From assembly GCA_002399085.1 (NCBI GenBank), contig DHCY01000016.1:54416-118415 (forward strand): 64,000 nucleotides of DNA, read 5' to 3'. The DNA is from Anaerolineaceae bacterium UBA4890. GTDB lineage: Bacteria > Chloroflexota > Anaerolineae > Anaerolineales > Anaerolineaceae. Position numbers and translations under genes: made by a program. The notes under the pieces are model-generated. The model saw only the letters and a list, made by a program, of their open reading frames with translations, did no database searches and was not told the origin of the DNA. This document shows, piece by piece, positions 8,012-16,969 of the stretch. Each line of letters starts with the position of its first letter. Within the stretch, counting starts at the first letter, position 1.

Positions 8012-9874
8012 TTACTCCAATTCCGCCTTAATTGCGTTGGCTTTTTCAATCGAAATGCCTTTAATTTTCGCGATTTCCGCTGGGTCAGCTTCAAGGATAC
8101 CTTGAATTGAGCCAAACCGATTAATCAGTTCTTTTCTGCGGGCTGGTCCGATTCCGGGGATGCTGTCGAGCCGGGAAGCCAACCCGATTTTACCACGCTT
8201 GTTGCGGTGAGCGGTGATCGCAAAGCGGTGAGCTTCGTCACGGATGCGTTGTACCAGGTAGTAGCCCTGGGAGTGATCGTCCAGCCGCACCGGTTCGGTA
8301 AAATTGGGCAAAAAGAGCTCTTCTTCCTGTTTTGCCAATCCGACGATTGTAAACTTCCCGGTCAGACCGGTCTCTTCCAAAATCTCAATTGCCTGGCGAA
8401 GCTGACCCTTCCCCCCGTCGACGATCAACAGATCAGGCAGGATACTGAACGCCAGGTCAGGCTTGTAGCCTGGGGCATCTTTGGCGTCGTTCTCAGAGAA
8501 ATAATTCGAGAAACGCCTGTTGAGTACCTCGCGCATCGAGGCAAAGTCGTCCGGACCAGTCACCGAGCGAATATTGAAGCGCCGGTACAGCTTTTTGTTA
8601 GGGATGCCCTGCTCAAACACGACCATACTGCCGACACTGGCGGTGCCCTGGGTATTGGAGATGTCATAACATTCGATGCGATTGGACGGTTCGGACATGC
8701 CCAGCGCTTCCTGGATCTCACCAAGCGCGTCGCGCTGACGGTCCTTGTCAGCCTTCCATCGGATTTCGAGTGCTCGCAGGGTTTCGGCAGCGTTTTCGGT
8801 TGCCATTTTCACCAGCTCTTTCGACTGACCGCGTTTAGGCACCGTGATCTGAACTTTTTCGCCACCGCGTTTGGTGTTGAGCCATTCGTTGATGATCATG
8901 GCTTCTTCCACCTCCTGGGGCAGCATGACCTTGTTGGGAACGTAGGCTGCCTGGGAATAGTACTGCTTGATGAATTCCTCCAGGATTTCCTGGTTTTCCT
9001 CTTCTTCGGTGCCTTCGAGGATGAAGTACTCACGACCAATCAGCTTACCTGAACGGATGAAGAAGATCTGCACGCAGGCTTCGCCATTGTTGCGTGCCAT
9101 GGCGATCACATCGGAGTCTTTGCGGTCATTTGAGATGATCTTTTGGCGTTCCACAACCCGTTCAACCGCCTGTATCTGGTCGCGCACGGTGGCAGCTTTT
9201 TCATAGTTAAGCGCGTCTGACGCCTTTTCCATCTCAACCTGTAGTCGTTTGAGTACCGGGTCAGCTTTTCCTTCCAGGAACTTTGCCAGGTCTTCAATCA
9301 TCTGGCGGTAATCCGCCCTGCTGATCGCGCCGATACAGGGACCCGAGCACAAGCGGATGTCGTAATACAGGCAGGGACGAGGGTCTTTGCCAGTAATTTC
9401 GCGGGCACAAGTGAGGTATGGGAAAATCTTGCGCAGGATATCCAATGTTTGGTGCACCGCCCAAACCGAAGTGTAAGGTCCATAGTAGCGCGAACCATCG
9501 TCGACCATGTTGCGGGTTACAGATACTTTGGGAAAATCGTCCTGCCAATGGATCTTGATGTAGGGATAGCGTTTGTCATCCTTCAGGCGCACATTGTAAA
9601 AGGGGCGGTGCTCCTTGATCAGGTTCATTTCAAGGATCAGGGCTTCCAACTCAGAGCCAACCACGATCCATTCGATGTCCCGGATGCTGGCAACCATCCG
9701 GCGGGTTTTGTAAGTGTGATCGCTTGATTTTTGAAAATAGGATTTGATCCTGTTTTTCAGGTTAATTGCTTTGCCGACGTAGATAATCTTCCCGTGCTCA
9801 TCCTTCATCAGGTAGCATCCGGGCGATTCGGGTAAGGAACCCAAAATTGTTTCTAATTTTTCTGACCAGATCAT
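8012..9874 (-). CDS. uvrC: Excinuclease ABC subunit C
   Basis: 620 residues, the normal length. Domains in order: GIY-YIG nuclease (SPGCYLMKDEHGKIIYVGKA, residues about 16-35) for the 3' incision; a Cys-containing middle; the UVR UvrB-binding motif (ALNYEKAATVRDQIQAVE, about 213-230); an RNase H-like nuclease (ECYDISNTQG, LLIVDGGKGQL) for the 5' incision; and two C-terminal helix-hairpin-helix units (IPGIGPARRKELINRFGS). It acts with UvrAB in nucleotide excision repair. First gene of a minus operon with a small membrane peptide, a nitroreductase and a nucleosidase. Divergent from mutL. Confidence 0.96.
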   Translation of the reverse strand: MIWSEKLETILGSLPESPGCYLMKDEHGKIIYVGKAINLKNRIKSYFQKSSDHTYKTRRMVASIRDIEWIVVGSELEALILEMNLIKEHRPFYNVRLKDDKRYPYIKIHWQDDFPKVSVTRNMVDDGSRYYGPYTSVWAVHQTLDILRKIFPYLTCAREITGKDPRPCLYYDIRLCSGPCIGAISRADYRQMIEDLAKFLEGKADPVLKRLQVEMEKASDALNYEKAATVRDQIQAVERVVERQKIISNDRKDSDVIAMARNNGEACVQIFFIRSGKLIGREYFILEGTEEEENQEILEEFIKQYYSQAAYVPNKVMLPQEVEEAMIINEWLNTKRGGEKVQITVPKRGQSKELVKMATENAAETLRALEIRWKADKDRQRDALGEIQEALGMSEPSNRIECYDISNTQGTASVGSMVVFEQGIPNKKLYRRFNIRSVTGPDDFASMREVLNRRFSNYFSENDAKDAPGYKPDLAFSILPDLLIVDGGKGQLRQAIEILEETGLTGKFTIVGLAKQEEELFLPNFTEPVRLDDHSQGYYLVQRIRDEAHRFAITAHRNKRGKIGLASRLDSIPGIGPARRKELINRFGSIQGILEADPAEIAKIKGISIEKANAIKAELE

Positions 9875-9921
9875 GTGGTCATTTTAACCTATAGAAGTAA
9901 GAATTACATCAGTGGGTTGGG

Positions 9922-9927
9922 TATAAT
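9922..9927 (+). promoter_or_regulatory. -10 element upstream of mutL
   Basis: TATAAT lies only 11 bases before the mutL ATG (9939), so a start six to seven bases downstream would leave a leader of about five bases. No matching -35 box is visible at 16-18 bp, and no Shine-Dalgarno sequence fits. Confidence 0.4.
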
Positions 9928-9938
9928 TTGTAGCAACC

Positions 9939-11672
9939 ATGTCAATCAAAAAACTCTCTGATACCATAGCTTCTCAAATCGCTGCCGGCGAAGTAGTTGA
10001 CCGACCTGTTTCTGTGGTTAAAGAACTGATCGAAAACGCGATCGATGCCGGCGCGAGCGAGATCCAGGTAGTTATCAGAAAAGCCGGTCGCGAGCTGATA
10101 AGGGTCAGTGATAACGGCGAGGGTATTCCTGAGGATGAACTGGAGCTGGCGGTCAGCCGGCATGCCACCAGCAAGCTGAGCAAGACTGAAGAGCTGTTCG
10201 ATATCAAGACCCTTGGCTTCCGGGGAGAAGCATTGGCATCGATTGGCTCGGTCTCGCATTTGCGGCTGGTTTCACGACCGGGCAATGCCGATGTCGCTGC
10301 TGGGTTGTCGGTTGACGGAGGAGCAAATTCTGCGGTTCAAAAAGCAGCAGCTCCGTTGGGAACGGAAATAACTGTGGAAGACTTGTTTTACAACGTCCCT
10401 GCCAGGCTCAAGTTTTTGCGAAAAGATATCACTGAAGCCAAGCACATCACTGGCTTGGTCACCCGTTATGCGATGGCATATCCGCATATTCGCTGGAGCC
10501 TGCGGCAGGATGATAGCCTTGAATTCCAATCGACCGGCAGCAATAACCGCCTGGAGATTTTGCAGGCGCTTTTTGGCACACAGGAAGCCAAAGCGCTCAT
10601 GCCGCTCAACTTTAGCGAAAAAGACCTGGCTATCGAGGGTTTTATCAGCGACCTTTCCCTCACGCGCTCGAATCGCAAAGACATCACCCTTTTTGTCAAC
10701 GGTCGCTGGGTACAGGACCCTACCCTTACAGCTGCCGTAATCAAAGCCTATAACACCATGCTCATGGTTGGGCGCTATCCGGTGGTGGTCTTGTTCTTAA
10801 CCATCCCGACCAACCTGGTGGATGTCAACGTGCACCCAACCAAGGCAGAAGTGCGTTTTCGCGACCAAGACCACGTTTTCAGTGGAGTCCAGCGGGCAAT
10901 CCGCAGAGCACTGCTGGCATATACCCCCATCCCGGATTTGAACAGTCTCAATCTGTGGGGAAGGCAAACACCGGCAGCCATTCCAACCAGCTTCAATGAA
11001 AACTGGCAGGCACAGTCGCCAGAAGGGACAGAGCCAGAGGGTGCCGTTGAAACGACGCAACAGCAGGAACCTTTGCCGGGCACCCATTTGCCTTTACTGC
11101 GGTTGGTGGGGCAGGTAGCCTCAACCTACCTGGTGGCAGAAGGTCCGGATGGGCTCTACCTGATCGATCAGCACGCCGCGCATGAACGGGTTTTGTTTGA
11201 CCAAATGATGGCGCAATATCGTGCTAATATGATCCCTTCGCAACAACTGATCGATTCGGTACCTGTGGAACTCAGCCCGGATAAAGCCGGTATCCTGCAA
11301 GCGAACCTGGAGGTCATGGATTCGCTTGGTTTCGTAATCGAACCTTTCGGTCCGAATACCTTCCTGATCCGGGCAATCCCGACGATTGTTGACCGCGGTG
11401 ACCCAAAAGATGCCATTTTATCCGTGGTGGATGCCTTTGAAGAAGATGAAACCCCTCTTGAAAACGAAGCCCAGGCACTCATCGCTGCCCGGGTATGCAA
11501 GGGCATGGCTGTCAAAGGTGGTCAAAACCTGACCGAAGCTGAACAACGCAACCTGCTGCTCAACCTGGAAGCCAGCCAGTCACCGCGCACTTGCCCGCAT
11601 GGTCGCCCGACCATGATCCACCTGAGTGCCAATTTACTGGAACGCCAATTTGGCAGACGAGGAGCACGCTGA
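9939..11672 (+). CDS. mutL: DNA mismatch repair protein MutL
   Basis: 577 residues. GHKL ATPase motifs: ELIENAIDAGASEI, DNGEGIPEDEL, RHATSKL and TLGFRGEALASI. After a Pro/Gln-rich linker (about 350-395) the C-terminal dimerisation domain shows DQHAAHERVLFDQ, VCKGMAVKGG and CPHGRP, the residues of the metal-dependent nicking site in MutL proteins without MutH; the last Glu of the DQHAxxExxxxE signature is Asp here. No mutS is in the window. Its TGA overlaps the ATG of the next gene (ATGA), so the two are translationally coupled. Confidence 0.95.
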   Translation: MSIKKLSDTIASQIAAGEVVDRPVSVVKELIENAIDAGASEIQVVIRKAGRELIRVSDNGEGIPEDELELAVSRHATSKLSKTEELFDIKTLGFRGEALASIGSVSHLRLVSRPGNADVAAGLSVDGGANSAVQKAAAPLGTEITVEDLFYNVPARLKFLRKDITEAKHITGLVTRYAMAYPHIRWSLRQDDSLEFQSTGSNNRLEILQALFGTQEAKALMPLNFSEKDLAIEGFISDLSLTRSNRKDITLFVNGRWVQDPTLTAAVIKAYNTMLMVGRYPVVVLFLTIPTNLVDVNVHPTKAEVRFRDQDHVFSGVQRAIRRALLAYTPIPDLNSLNLWGRQTPAAIPTSFNENWQAQSPEGTEPEGAVETTQQQEPLPGTHLPLLRLVGQVASTYLVAEGPDGLYLIDQHAAHERVLFDQMMAQYRANMIPSQQLIDSVPVELSPDKAGILQANLEVMDSLGFVIEPFGPNTFLIRAIPTIVDRGDPKDAILSVVDAFEEDETPLENEAQALIAARVCKGMAVKGGQNLTEAEQRNLLLNLEASQSPRTCPHGRPTMIHLSANLLERQFGRRGAR

Positions 11673-12628
11673 TGAATGGTATATGGCTGCAAGACCGTAA
11701 AATGACATACCGCAATGACTTACAGACGCCTGAATTAGAACCGGATGAAGTCTTGATAAAGGTTCTACTGGCTGGGGTATGCTCTACAGACCTCGAGATG
11801 CTGAGAGGTTACTACGATTTTACGGGTATCCCAGGGCATGAGTTTTTGGGTCAGGTTGTTGATGCCAATGGGTATCCGGGTTTATTGGGAAAACGGGTGA
11901 TCGGAGATATCAATATTAGCTGCGGTGAATGTGAGCGCTGTTTGCACCAGGAACCGAGCCAATGTATGCGACGCAGGACGCTGGGGATTTTTGATTACAA
12001 TGGCGTTTTTGCAGAATTCTGCAAATTACCTGCCAAAAATCTAACGCTTGTTCCAGACTCGGTCTCAGACGTTCTGGCTGTTTTCACCGAACCGACAGCA
12101 GCTGCAATGAGAATATTGGACCAGGTGCAGGTGAAACCCAGCGACCGGGTGATCGTGGTGGGTGCCGGCAGACTGGGGCTGCTGATCGCACAGGTGTTGA
12201 AGAATACAGGATGCGACTTGAAAGTGGTGGTGCGCAGGCCAGAGCCTGCTGCTATTCTGACTGGTTTGGGCATCAAGGCAGTTTACACCGAGCAGATCAA
12301 AGGGGCACTGGCGGATATCGTCGTGGAAGTCACAGGCTCACCGGAGGGTTTTGAGCTTTCGCGCTCGCTAACCAGGGCAAGAGGAACGCTGGTTTTGAAA
12401 TCGACCTTTGCTGGGAATGTCAGCCTGAATTTATCGAAACTGGTGGTCGATGAGATCACATTGGTTGGCTCGCGCTGTGGCAATTACCCGGCAGGCTTGC
12501 GCGCGCTGGCAACTGGATTGGTGCAGGTGGGCGAGATGGTCGATTCGGTTTATTCGCTTGAACAGGGGCTTGAGGCGATTGAAAGAGCAGGTCAGCCTGG
12601 CGTGCTAAAAGTGCTCATCAGACCATAA
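11672..12628 (+). CDS. Zinc-type alcohol dehydrogenase-like protein (MDR)
   Basis: 318 residues from the ATG that overlaps the mutL stop. GVCSTDLEML gives the first catalytic zinc ligand, GHEFLG the second, and CGECERCLHQEPSQC the four-Cys structural zinc lobe. The Rossmann stretch VIVVGAGRLGLLIAQVL binds NAD(P). The C-terminus is slightly short for a medium-chain dehydrogenase. Substrate is unknown: threonine, sorbitol and formaldehyde dehydrogenases all share these motifs. The coupling to mutL is structural only; no common pathway is evident. Confidence 0.85.
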   Translation: MNGIWLQDRKMTYRNDLQTPELEPDEVLIKVLLAGVCSTDLEMLRGYYDFTGIPGHEFLGQVVDANGYPGLLGKRVIGDINISCGECERCLHQEPSQCMRRRTLGIFDYNGVFAEFCKLPAKNLTLVPDSVSDVLAVFTEPTAAAMRILDQVQVKPSDRVIVVGAGRLGLLIAQVLKNTGCDLKVVVRRPEPAAILTGLGIKAVYTEQIKGALADIVVEVTGSPEGFELSRSLTRARGTLVLKSTFAGNVSLNLSKLVVDEITLVGSRCGNYPAGLRALATGLVQVGEMVDSVYSLEQGLEAIERAGQPGVLKVLIRP

Positions 12629-12657
12629 GAAAGCTGCTTGAAAAATTGCGATTGTGC

Positions 12658-12663
12658 TATAAT
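12658..12663 (+). promoter_or_regulatory. -10 box of tRNA-Pro(CGG)
   Basis: TATAAT followed by AAC, ten bases before the tRNA. The same TATAATAAC string precedes the other tRNA-Pro and the tmRNA. The -35 box is weak (TGCTTG at 17 bp). Confidence 0.6.
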
Positions 12664-12672
12664 AACCGCTCA

Positions 12673-12747
12673 CGGGGCGTGGCTCAGCCCGGATAGAGTG
12701 CGCGGTTCGGGTCCGCGAGGTCGACGGTTCAAATCCGTCCGCCCCGA
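12673..12747 (+). tRNA. tRNA-Pro (anticodon CGG)
   Basis: Cloverleaf: acceptor CGGGGCG / CGCCCCG, D arm with GGATAGAG, anticodon stem CGCGG / CCGCG around loop TTCGGGT giving anticodon CGG, and T arm GACGG TTCAAAT CCGTC. The 3' CCA is not encoded. It would read CCG codons. A terminator follows at once. Confidence 0.95.
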
Positions 12748-12751
12748 CAGA

Positions 12752-12779
12752 AACATCTTCAGTAATGGAGATGTTTTTT
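12752..12779 (+). terminator. Terminator of tRNA-Pro(CGG)
   Basis: Stem AACATCT / AGATGTT followed by TTTTTTG, five bases after the tRNA. Confidence 0.8.
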
Positions 12780-13142
12780 GTTGTATACGAGGAGCAGCCG
12801 GTGTCCGCTCCGTACATAGGCGCGCGAGATCGGAGGGGTAGGTCAGGTTCCGCTTTTGAACCTGACATGCGAACTTTGATTGTGCCGGTCTTGTGCAGCA
12901 TCCTTTTAGCGGGCTGACCGAGCACTTTGATTGTGCCGGTCTCCTGACCGAGCACACGATTTCACCGAAGGTGTCCATCGAGATCATTAAATTGGAGACC
13001 TAAAGGTCAGAACCCGCGCACGGTGGGACACCGACGCGATCAAGGGTTGGAATCTGCGAGGTCGACTGGTCTCGGATCCAAGGTGGGGCTTCGTAAACCC
13101 TCAAACTTTATTCTTTGCTACAATTAGCCATCAACAGATGAG
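12780..13142. repeat. Non-coding spacer with direct repeats and a hairpin
   Basis: No gene is seen over about 360 bases. A perfect 19-base repeat ACTTTGATTGTGCCGGTCT occurs at 12873-12891 and 12924-12942; CTGACCGAGCAC occurs at 12914-12925 and 12944-12955. A hairpin TCAGGTTC / GAACCTGA spans 12843-12865. At 13056-13066 the 11-mer GCGAGGTCGAC repeats tRNA-Pro bases 12715-12725, with looser similarity around it, suggesting a decayed partial tRNA copy or an old insertion scar. Confidence 0.7.
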
Positions 13143-13148
13143 GTGCAT

Positions 13149-14825
13149 ATGGCGTCAGATACACAAGTAATTTTTTCGATGGTCAGGGTAGGCAAGATCC
13201 ATCCGCCCAACAAGCAGGTGCTTAAAGATATCTCCCTGGGCTTCTACCATGGAGCCAAAATCGGCGTTTTGGGTTTGAATGGTTCCGGCAAATCCACCCT
13301 GCTTCGCATCATGGCTGGCAAAGACCAGGACTATATCGGCGAAATCGCCCGCTCCAAAGGCTATACGGTTGGGCTGATGGAGCAGGAACCGGTGCTCGAT
13401 GAAGACAAGACGGTGATTGAGGTGATCAAGACCGCTGTGCAGCCGATCGTGGATATGCTGGCTGAATTTGACAAAATCAACGAGGCTTTTTCGGATCCTG
13501 ACGCTGACTTTGAGGTGCTGATCGAAAAACAAGGCAAGCTGCAGGAAAAGCTGGATCATCACGATGCCTGGAACCTGGACAGTCACCTTAAGCTTGCCAT
13601 GGATGCCCTGCGCTGCCCGCCAGCCGATACCCCGATCAAAGTGCTTTCAGGCGGTGAGCGACGACGTGTGGCTCTGACCAAAATTCTGCTCGAAGAACCA
13701 GATATTTTGCTGCTGGATGAGCCCACCAACCACCTGGATGCCGAATCGGTTGCCTGGCTGGAGCATCACTTGCAGAATTATGAAGGCACGGTTATCGCTG
13801 TCACACATGACCGCTATTTTCTCGACAATGTTGCCGGATGGATTTTGGAACTGGACCGTGGCGAAGGCATCCCCTGGAAAGGCAATTATTCTTCCTGGCT
13901 TGAGCAAAAGCAGGAACGCTTGCGTATAGAAGAAAAGACGGAAAGCAAGCGCCAGCGCACCTTGCAGCATGAGTTGGACTGGATTCGCATGTCGCCCAAA
14001 GCCAGGCAGGCGAAGGGGCAGGCACGCGTGACCGCCTATGAAAAGCTGCTCACCCAGGAGCACGAAAAGGTGCGCAAAGATCTTGAAATCTACATTCCCT
14101 CCGGTCCTCGCCTTGGAGATGTTGTCATTGAATTGAATGGAGTTAGCAAGGGTTACGGTGAACGGGTATTGCTCGATGACCTCGATCTATCCGTGCCTCC
14201 TGGCTCAATTGTGGGGGTGATTGGACCCAATGGCGCCGGTAAGTCGACCCTGCTCAAGATCATTGCCGGGTTGTTGGAACCTGATAAGGGGTTGGTCACT
14301 TTGGGCGAGACGGTCAAGCTGGGTTATGCTGATCAGATGCGCAGCCTGGATCCGGAAGCCACGGTTTTTGAAGAAATTACTGGCGGGGCAGATAACCTGC
14401 AGCTGGGCGACACCACGGTCAACGGACGGGCATATTGCGCGTCGTTCAACTTCACTGGTTCAGACCAGCAGAAGGCGATCAAGACGCTTTCAGGCGGAGA
14501 ACGCAACCGGGTTTTCCTGGCAAAAACACTGAGCGTGGGTGCGAATGTGCTGCTGCTGGACGAGCCTACCAACGACCTGGACGTAAACACGCTGCGGGCA
14601 CTGGAATCAGCACTGGAAGAATTTGCGGGCTGTGCGGTGGTGGTCAGCCATGACCGCTGGTTTTTGGACCGCATCACCACGCATATCCTTGCCCTGGGCG
14701 GCGAGGATAAACCGAAACTCTTCCTGGGTAACTGGTCTGATTATGAAGAATACCAATTGAAGCAATATGGTCGCAACATGGGCGTCAGCCGAAAAGATAC
14801 CATGCGGGAATTGAAGCGCAATTGA
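13149..14825 (+). CDS. ettA: ABC-F protein, energy-dependent translational throttle EttA
   Basis: 558 residues from ATG 13149 (GAGG upstream; a GTG six bases earlier is also in frame). Two ABC ATPase domains: first Walker A GLNGSGKST, signature LSGGERRRVAL, Walker B DILLLDEPTNHLD; second GPNGAGKST, LSGGERNRVFL, VLLLDEPTNDLD. The linker between them has the P-site tRNA interaction motif region (SPKARQAKGQARVTAYEKL), and the arm insert lies in domain one. There are no membrane segments. EttA binds the ribosomal E site and gates translation according to ATP/ADP. It is a monocistron bounded by a shared terminator. Confidence 0.93.
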   Translation: MASDTQVIFSMVRVGKIHPPNKQVLKDISLGFYHGAKIGVLGLNGSGKSTLLRIMAGKDQDYIGEIARSKGYTVGLMEQEPVLDEDKTVIEVIKTAVQPIVDMLAEFDKINEAFSDPDADFEVLIEKQGKLQEKLDHHDAWNLDSHLKLAMDALRCPPADTPIKVLSGGERRRVALTKILLEEPDILLLDEPTNHLDAESVAWLEHHLQNYEGTVIAVTHDRYFLDNVAGWILELDRGEGIPWKGNYSSWLEQKQERLRIEEKTESKRQRTLQHELDWIRMSPKARQAKGQARVTAYEKLLTQEHEKVRKDLEIYIPSGPRLGDVVIELNGVSKGYGERVLLDDLDLSVPPGSIVGVIGPNGAGKSTLLKIIAGLLEPDKGLVTLGETVKLGYADQMRSLDPEATVFEEITGGADNLQLGDTTVNGRAYCASFNFTGSDQQKAIKTLSGGERNRVFLAKTLSVGANVLLLDEPTNDLDVNTLRALESALEEFAGCAVVVSHDRWFLDRITTHILALGGEDKPKLFLGNWSDYEEYQLKQYGRNMGVSRKDTMRELKRN

Positions 14826-14891
14826 TAAAGTTTTGGATTGTTTTGTAGGGCGGCACTTCGTCGCGCCTTGCATTTTGCCTCGTAACCAAAC

Positions 14892-14921
14892 AAAAAAAAG
14901 CTGGTCAATCGACCAGCTTTT
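14892..14921 (-). terminator. Terminator between ettA and the cold-shock gene
   Basis: Perfect stem AAAAGCTGGTC / GACCAGCTTTT with loop AATC. On the minus strand it is followed by eight T, serving the cold-shock gene; on the plus strand only TTTT, so it may also end ettA. Confidence 0.85.
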
Positions 14922-14939
14922 CCAAATTTCTTCGATGTC

Positions 14940-15155
14940 TTAGTCCAGGACCTTGACGTCCTGAGCCTGGGGGCCTTTAGCGCCGTCTACGACACTGAAT
15001 TCAACAGATTGATCTTCTTTTAATGAGCGAAAACCATCGCCAATAATTGCGCTGTAATGCACAAAAACATCTTTGTCATTGGTTTTTCTGGCAATAAAAC
15101 CGTAACCTTTTTCACCATTGAACCATTTGACAGTTCCAACTTCTCGTTCAGACAT
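14940..15155 (-). CDS. Cold-shock domain protein (CspA family)
   Basis: 71 residues. RNP1 GYGFIA and RNP2 VFVHYS, plus GTVKWFNGEKG at the start, define the five-stranded OB fold that binds single-stranded RNA/DNA. The C-terminus GPQAQDVKVLD is standard. The start ATG 15155 has GAGAGGAAG upstream. A leader of about 87 bases follows the predicted start of transcription, as is common in cold-shock genes, where it may act as a thermosensor; no structure was resolved. Confidence 0.95.
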   Translation of the reverse strand: MSEREVGTVKWFNGEKGYGFIARKTNDKDVFVHYSAIIGDGFRSLKEDQSVEFSVVDGAKGPQAQDVKVLD

Positions 15156-15248
15156 GCTCGTACTACTTCCTCTCTTAATAAATCAATAGTTGTGTTATTT
15201 GGTGTTTACACCGATTGTTACTCGTTTGCAAACTGCCCAAACTGAGTA

Positions 15249-15276
15249 ACTTTACTACAGTTTTAATATTTGTCAA
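15249..15276 (-). promoter_or_regulatory. Promoter of the cold-shock gene
   Basis: Consensus -35 TTGACA (15276-15271) with a 16-bp spacer to TAAAGT (15254-15249). The -35 box directly abuts the stop codon of the upstream minus-strand gene. Confidence 0.5.
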
Positions 15277-15561
15277 TTAATCGATATCTTTTTTTCCCTC
15301 CATCAGCTCTAAAACTCCGTACATTACCAACAAAAACGCTACACCTTCGTCGAGGTTACCAATGATCGGTAAATTATCCGGGATGAGTTCAATAATTCCA
15401 AATGTTGGGTTCAGGATATACAAAAAACCAGCAGCCGCAGCAAGGTAAACCAACCAGCGCGGGAAGCCGTAAGAAGATAATGGTCTGAAATTGAAGGTTT
15501 TTTTGGGCTCTTCCTGGGGGTCAGGAGGATTGCCGATGTCAATAATTTTTGGGTCTTTCAT
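15277..15561 (-). CDS. Small membrane protein, DUF1232 (YkvA) family
   Basis: 94 residues from ATG 15561; a longer frame would overlap the GH4 gene. After a cytosolic Pro-rich head it has LVYLAAAAGFLYILNP, then FGIIELIPDNLPIIGNLDEGVAFLLVMYGVLEL. The PxxxDLIPD-like segment PDNLPIIGNLDE is the DUF1232 hallmark. Two short transmembrane helices are expected. The function is unknown. It is the last gene of the TPR/nfnAB/GH4 operon (25-bp gap). Confidence 0.8.
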   Translation of the reverse strand: MKDPKIIDIGNPPDPQEEPKKTFNFRPLSSYGFPRWLVYLAAAAGFLYILNPTFGIIELIPDNLPIIGNLDEGVAFLLVMYGVLELMEGKKDID

Positions 15562-15586
15562 TAGGTGCCTGCCATCCAATTGTACT

Positions 15587-16969
15587 CTAAAAAAATTGTG
15601 GGAGGTGGCTGCGGTTCGAATCCAGGATTTCGTCCAAAACCTTTTCAGCCAGGTCAAGGTCGTCAATTATCGGGTCGAGCAGCAGACTTTGCAATGCCAG
15701 CTGCCGGTCGCCATGTACAACCGCGTCGATGCCCAGCTGGGCAGTGCTGACTTCGCGCTGCAGTAACGAAAGCACACCTTTTGGCAGCTTAAATTGCCCG
15801 GTTGGTCTGAAACCATTTCGCTTTACATAAGCCGGGAATTCAACCACGGCGTTATCTGCTAATCCGGCAATCGTGCCACGGTTGGGGAGGTTCACTGCTT
15901 CCCAGAGGGAGTCTGAATCGGTCAGCATGGCTTCAATAATTTCGATGGCGCCTTCCGAATGGGTGTGACTGTAGCGCTCAATATTTTGTTTAAAATGGAT
16001 ATCCTCAGCAACCTGCTTCCAAAGGTCTGCCCGGTTGGCTTCAAAGTATTTCCAATCGTAGAGCGAGAGATCATACTTTTGCCAGGGCTTTGTGCGGTTG
16101 GAGCTCATCCAGGGCAGATATTCGCATAGGTGTTCATCTCCAGGTATCGGGAAAAGCTCAAACACATCGAATATCTTTCTGGTGAGCGGCTCAAAATCCG
16201 CGGGCAACTCAGCCCAGCGCTGTCTAAAGAGAGGGTAGAGGTCTTCACCGGTCTGTCGGTCTCGCAGGTCCACCATCCAGGTGAAGTGGTTCAAACCCAC
16301 CGCCTCGATCTTGAAATGCTGCATGCCCGCCACTGCCATGTTGTGTTGGTGCTCTGCATTTTTCGGGTCAGCATGCGAGCTTATGAAACCGTCAGAACCA
16401 TCAATGCCGTAATCACCTGCCAATGCCTTGGCAACCATGGCATAACCGATCGCCAGCTGATGACACAAGCCGACGGATTTGATAGAGGAGTATTCGTTGA
16501 TCAGGTAACAAATGCGATGCAGGGGGTTGCTGAAGTTGAGATACCATGCGTAGGGACACTGCGTCTCCATCTCACGGGTGATCTCCAGAATGGTGTTAAC
16601 GTTACGTGCTGCGTGGGCAAAACCGCCGGGTCCGCCGTTTTCAGCATAGGGCTGGCGAAGTCCGTAACGACTGCCAAGCTCGAAATCTTGCTGCCAGAGG
16701 CGCTCACGGGGCTGAACTTCGATGGCGCTAATGACAAAATCTGACCGAATTAACGCGTTTTGATGCGAAGAATGACTACTTATCAGCTTTCCGGAATCCC
16801 ATTCAGAATTGAGCCAGTTTGCGAGAGCACTGATCAGATCCAGCGATTCCTGGTTGGTGTCCACCAGGGCGATTTCTGCGCCTCGCAGCACTTCGCTTTG
16901 CAGCAGTGTGATCAGTGTACTCAGCCCAAAGGAATGGCTGCCGGCACCCAGACAAGTGATTTTGGTCAT
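15587..16969 (-). CDS. Glycoside hydrolase family 4 enzyme
   Basis: 460 residues. N-terminal Rossmann start TKITCLGAGSHSFG binds NAD; NGGPGGFAHAARNV, FSNPLHRI, GLCHQ (Cys169-His170, the metal site) and GLNHFTW follow in GH4 order. GH4 enzymes cleave alpha- or beta-glycosides by an NAD- and Mn-dependent oxidation/elimination route and act in the cytosol. The sugar (galactoside, glucoside or uronide) cannot be assigned from the motifs. Its ATG overlaps the stop of the nfnAB gene (ATGA), so it is coupled to a redox enzyme with no obvious link. Confidence 0.88.
   Translation of the reverse strand: MTKITCLGAGSHSFGLSTLITLLQSEVLRGAEIALVDTNQESLDLISALANWLNSEWDSGKLISSHSSHQNALIRSDFVISAIEVQPRERLWQQDFELGSRYGLRQPYAENGGPGGFAHAARNVNTILEITREMETQCPYAWYLNFSNPLHRICYLINEYSSIKSVGLCHQLAIGYAMVAKALAGDYGIDGSDGFISSHADPKNAEHQHNMAVAGMQHFKIEAVGLNHFTWMVDLRDRQTGEDLYPLFRQRWAELPADFEPLTRKIFDVFELFPIPGDEHLCEYLPWMSSNRTKPWQKYDLSLYDWKYFEANRADLWKQVAEDIHFKQNIERYSHTHSEGAIEIIEAMLTDSDSLWEAVNLPNRGTIAGLADNAVVEFPAYVKRNGFRPTGQFKLPKGVLSLLQREVSTAQLGIDAVVHGDRQLALQSLLLDPIIDDLDLAEKVLDEILDSNRSHLPQFF

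Noticed and set aside
8207..9052. 281-codon frame on the plus strand inside uvrC
   Set aside because: Shadow of uvrC: no ribosome site, composition follows the antisense of the repair gene.
12605..12987. Minus-strand frames over tRNA-Pro(CGG) and its spacer
   Set aside because: They cross a tRNA gene and a repeat spacer, and no start site is supported.
14845..14880. Possible REP copy after ettA (GTAGGGCGGCACTTCGTCGC)
   Set aside because: It shares only the first bases with the REP family and has no second arm of the right kind.
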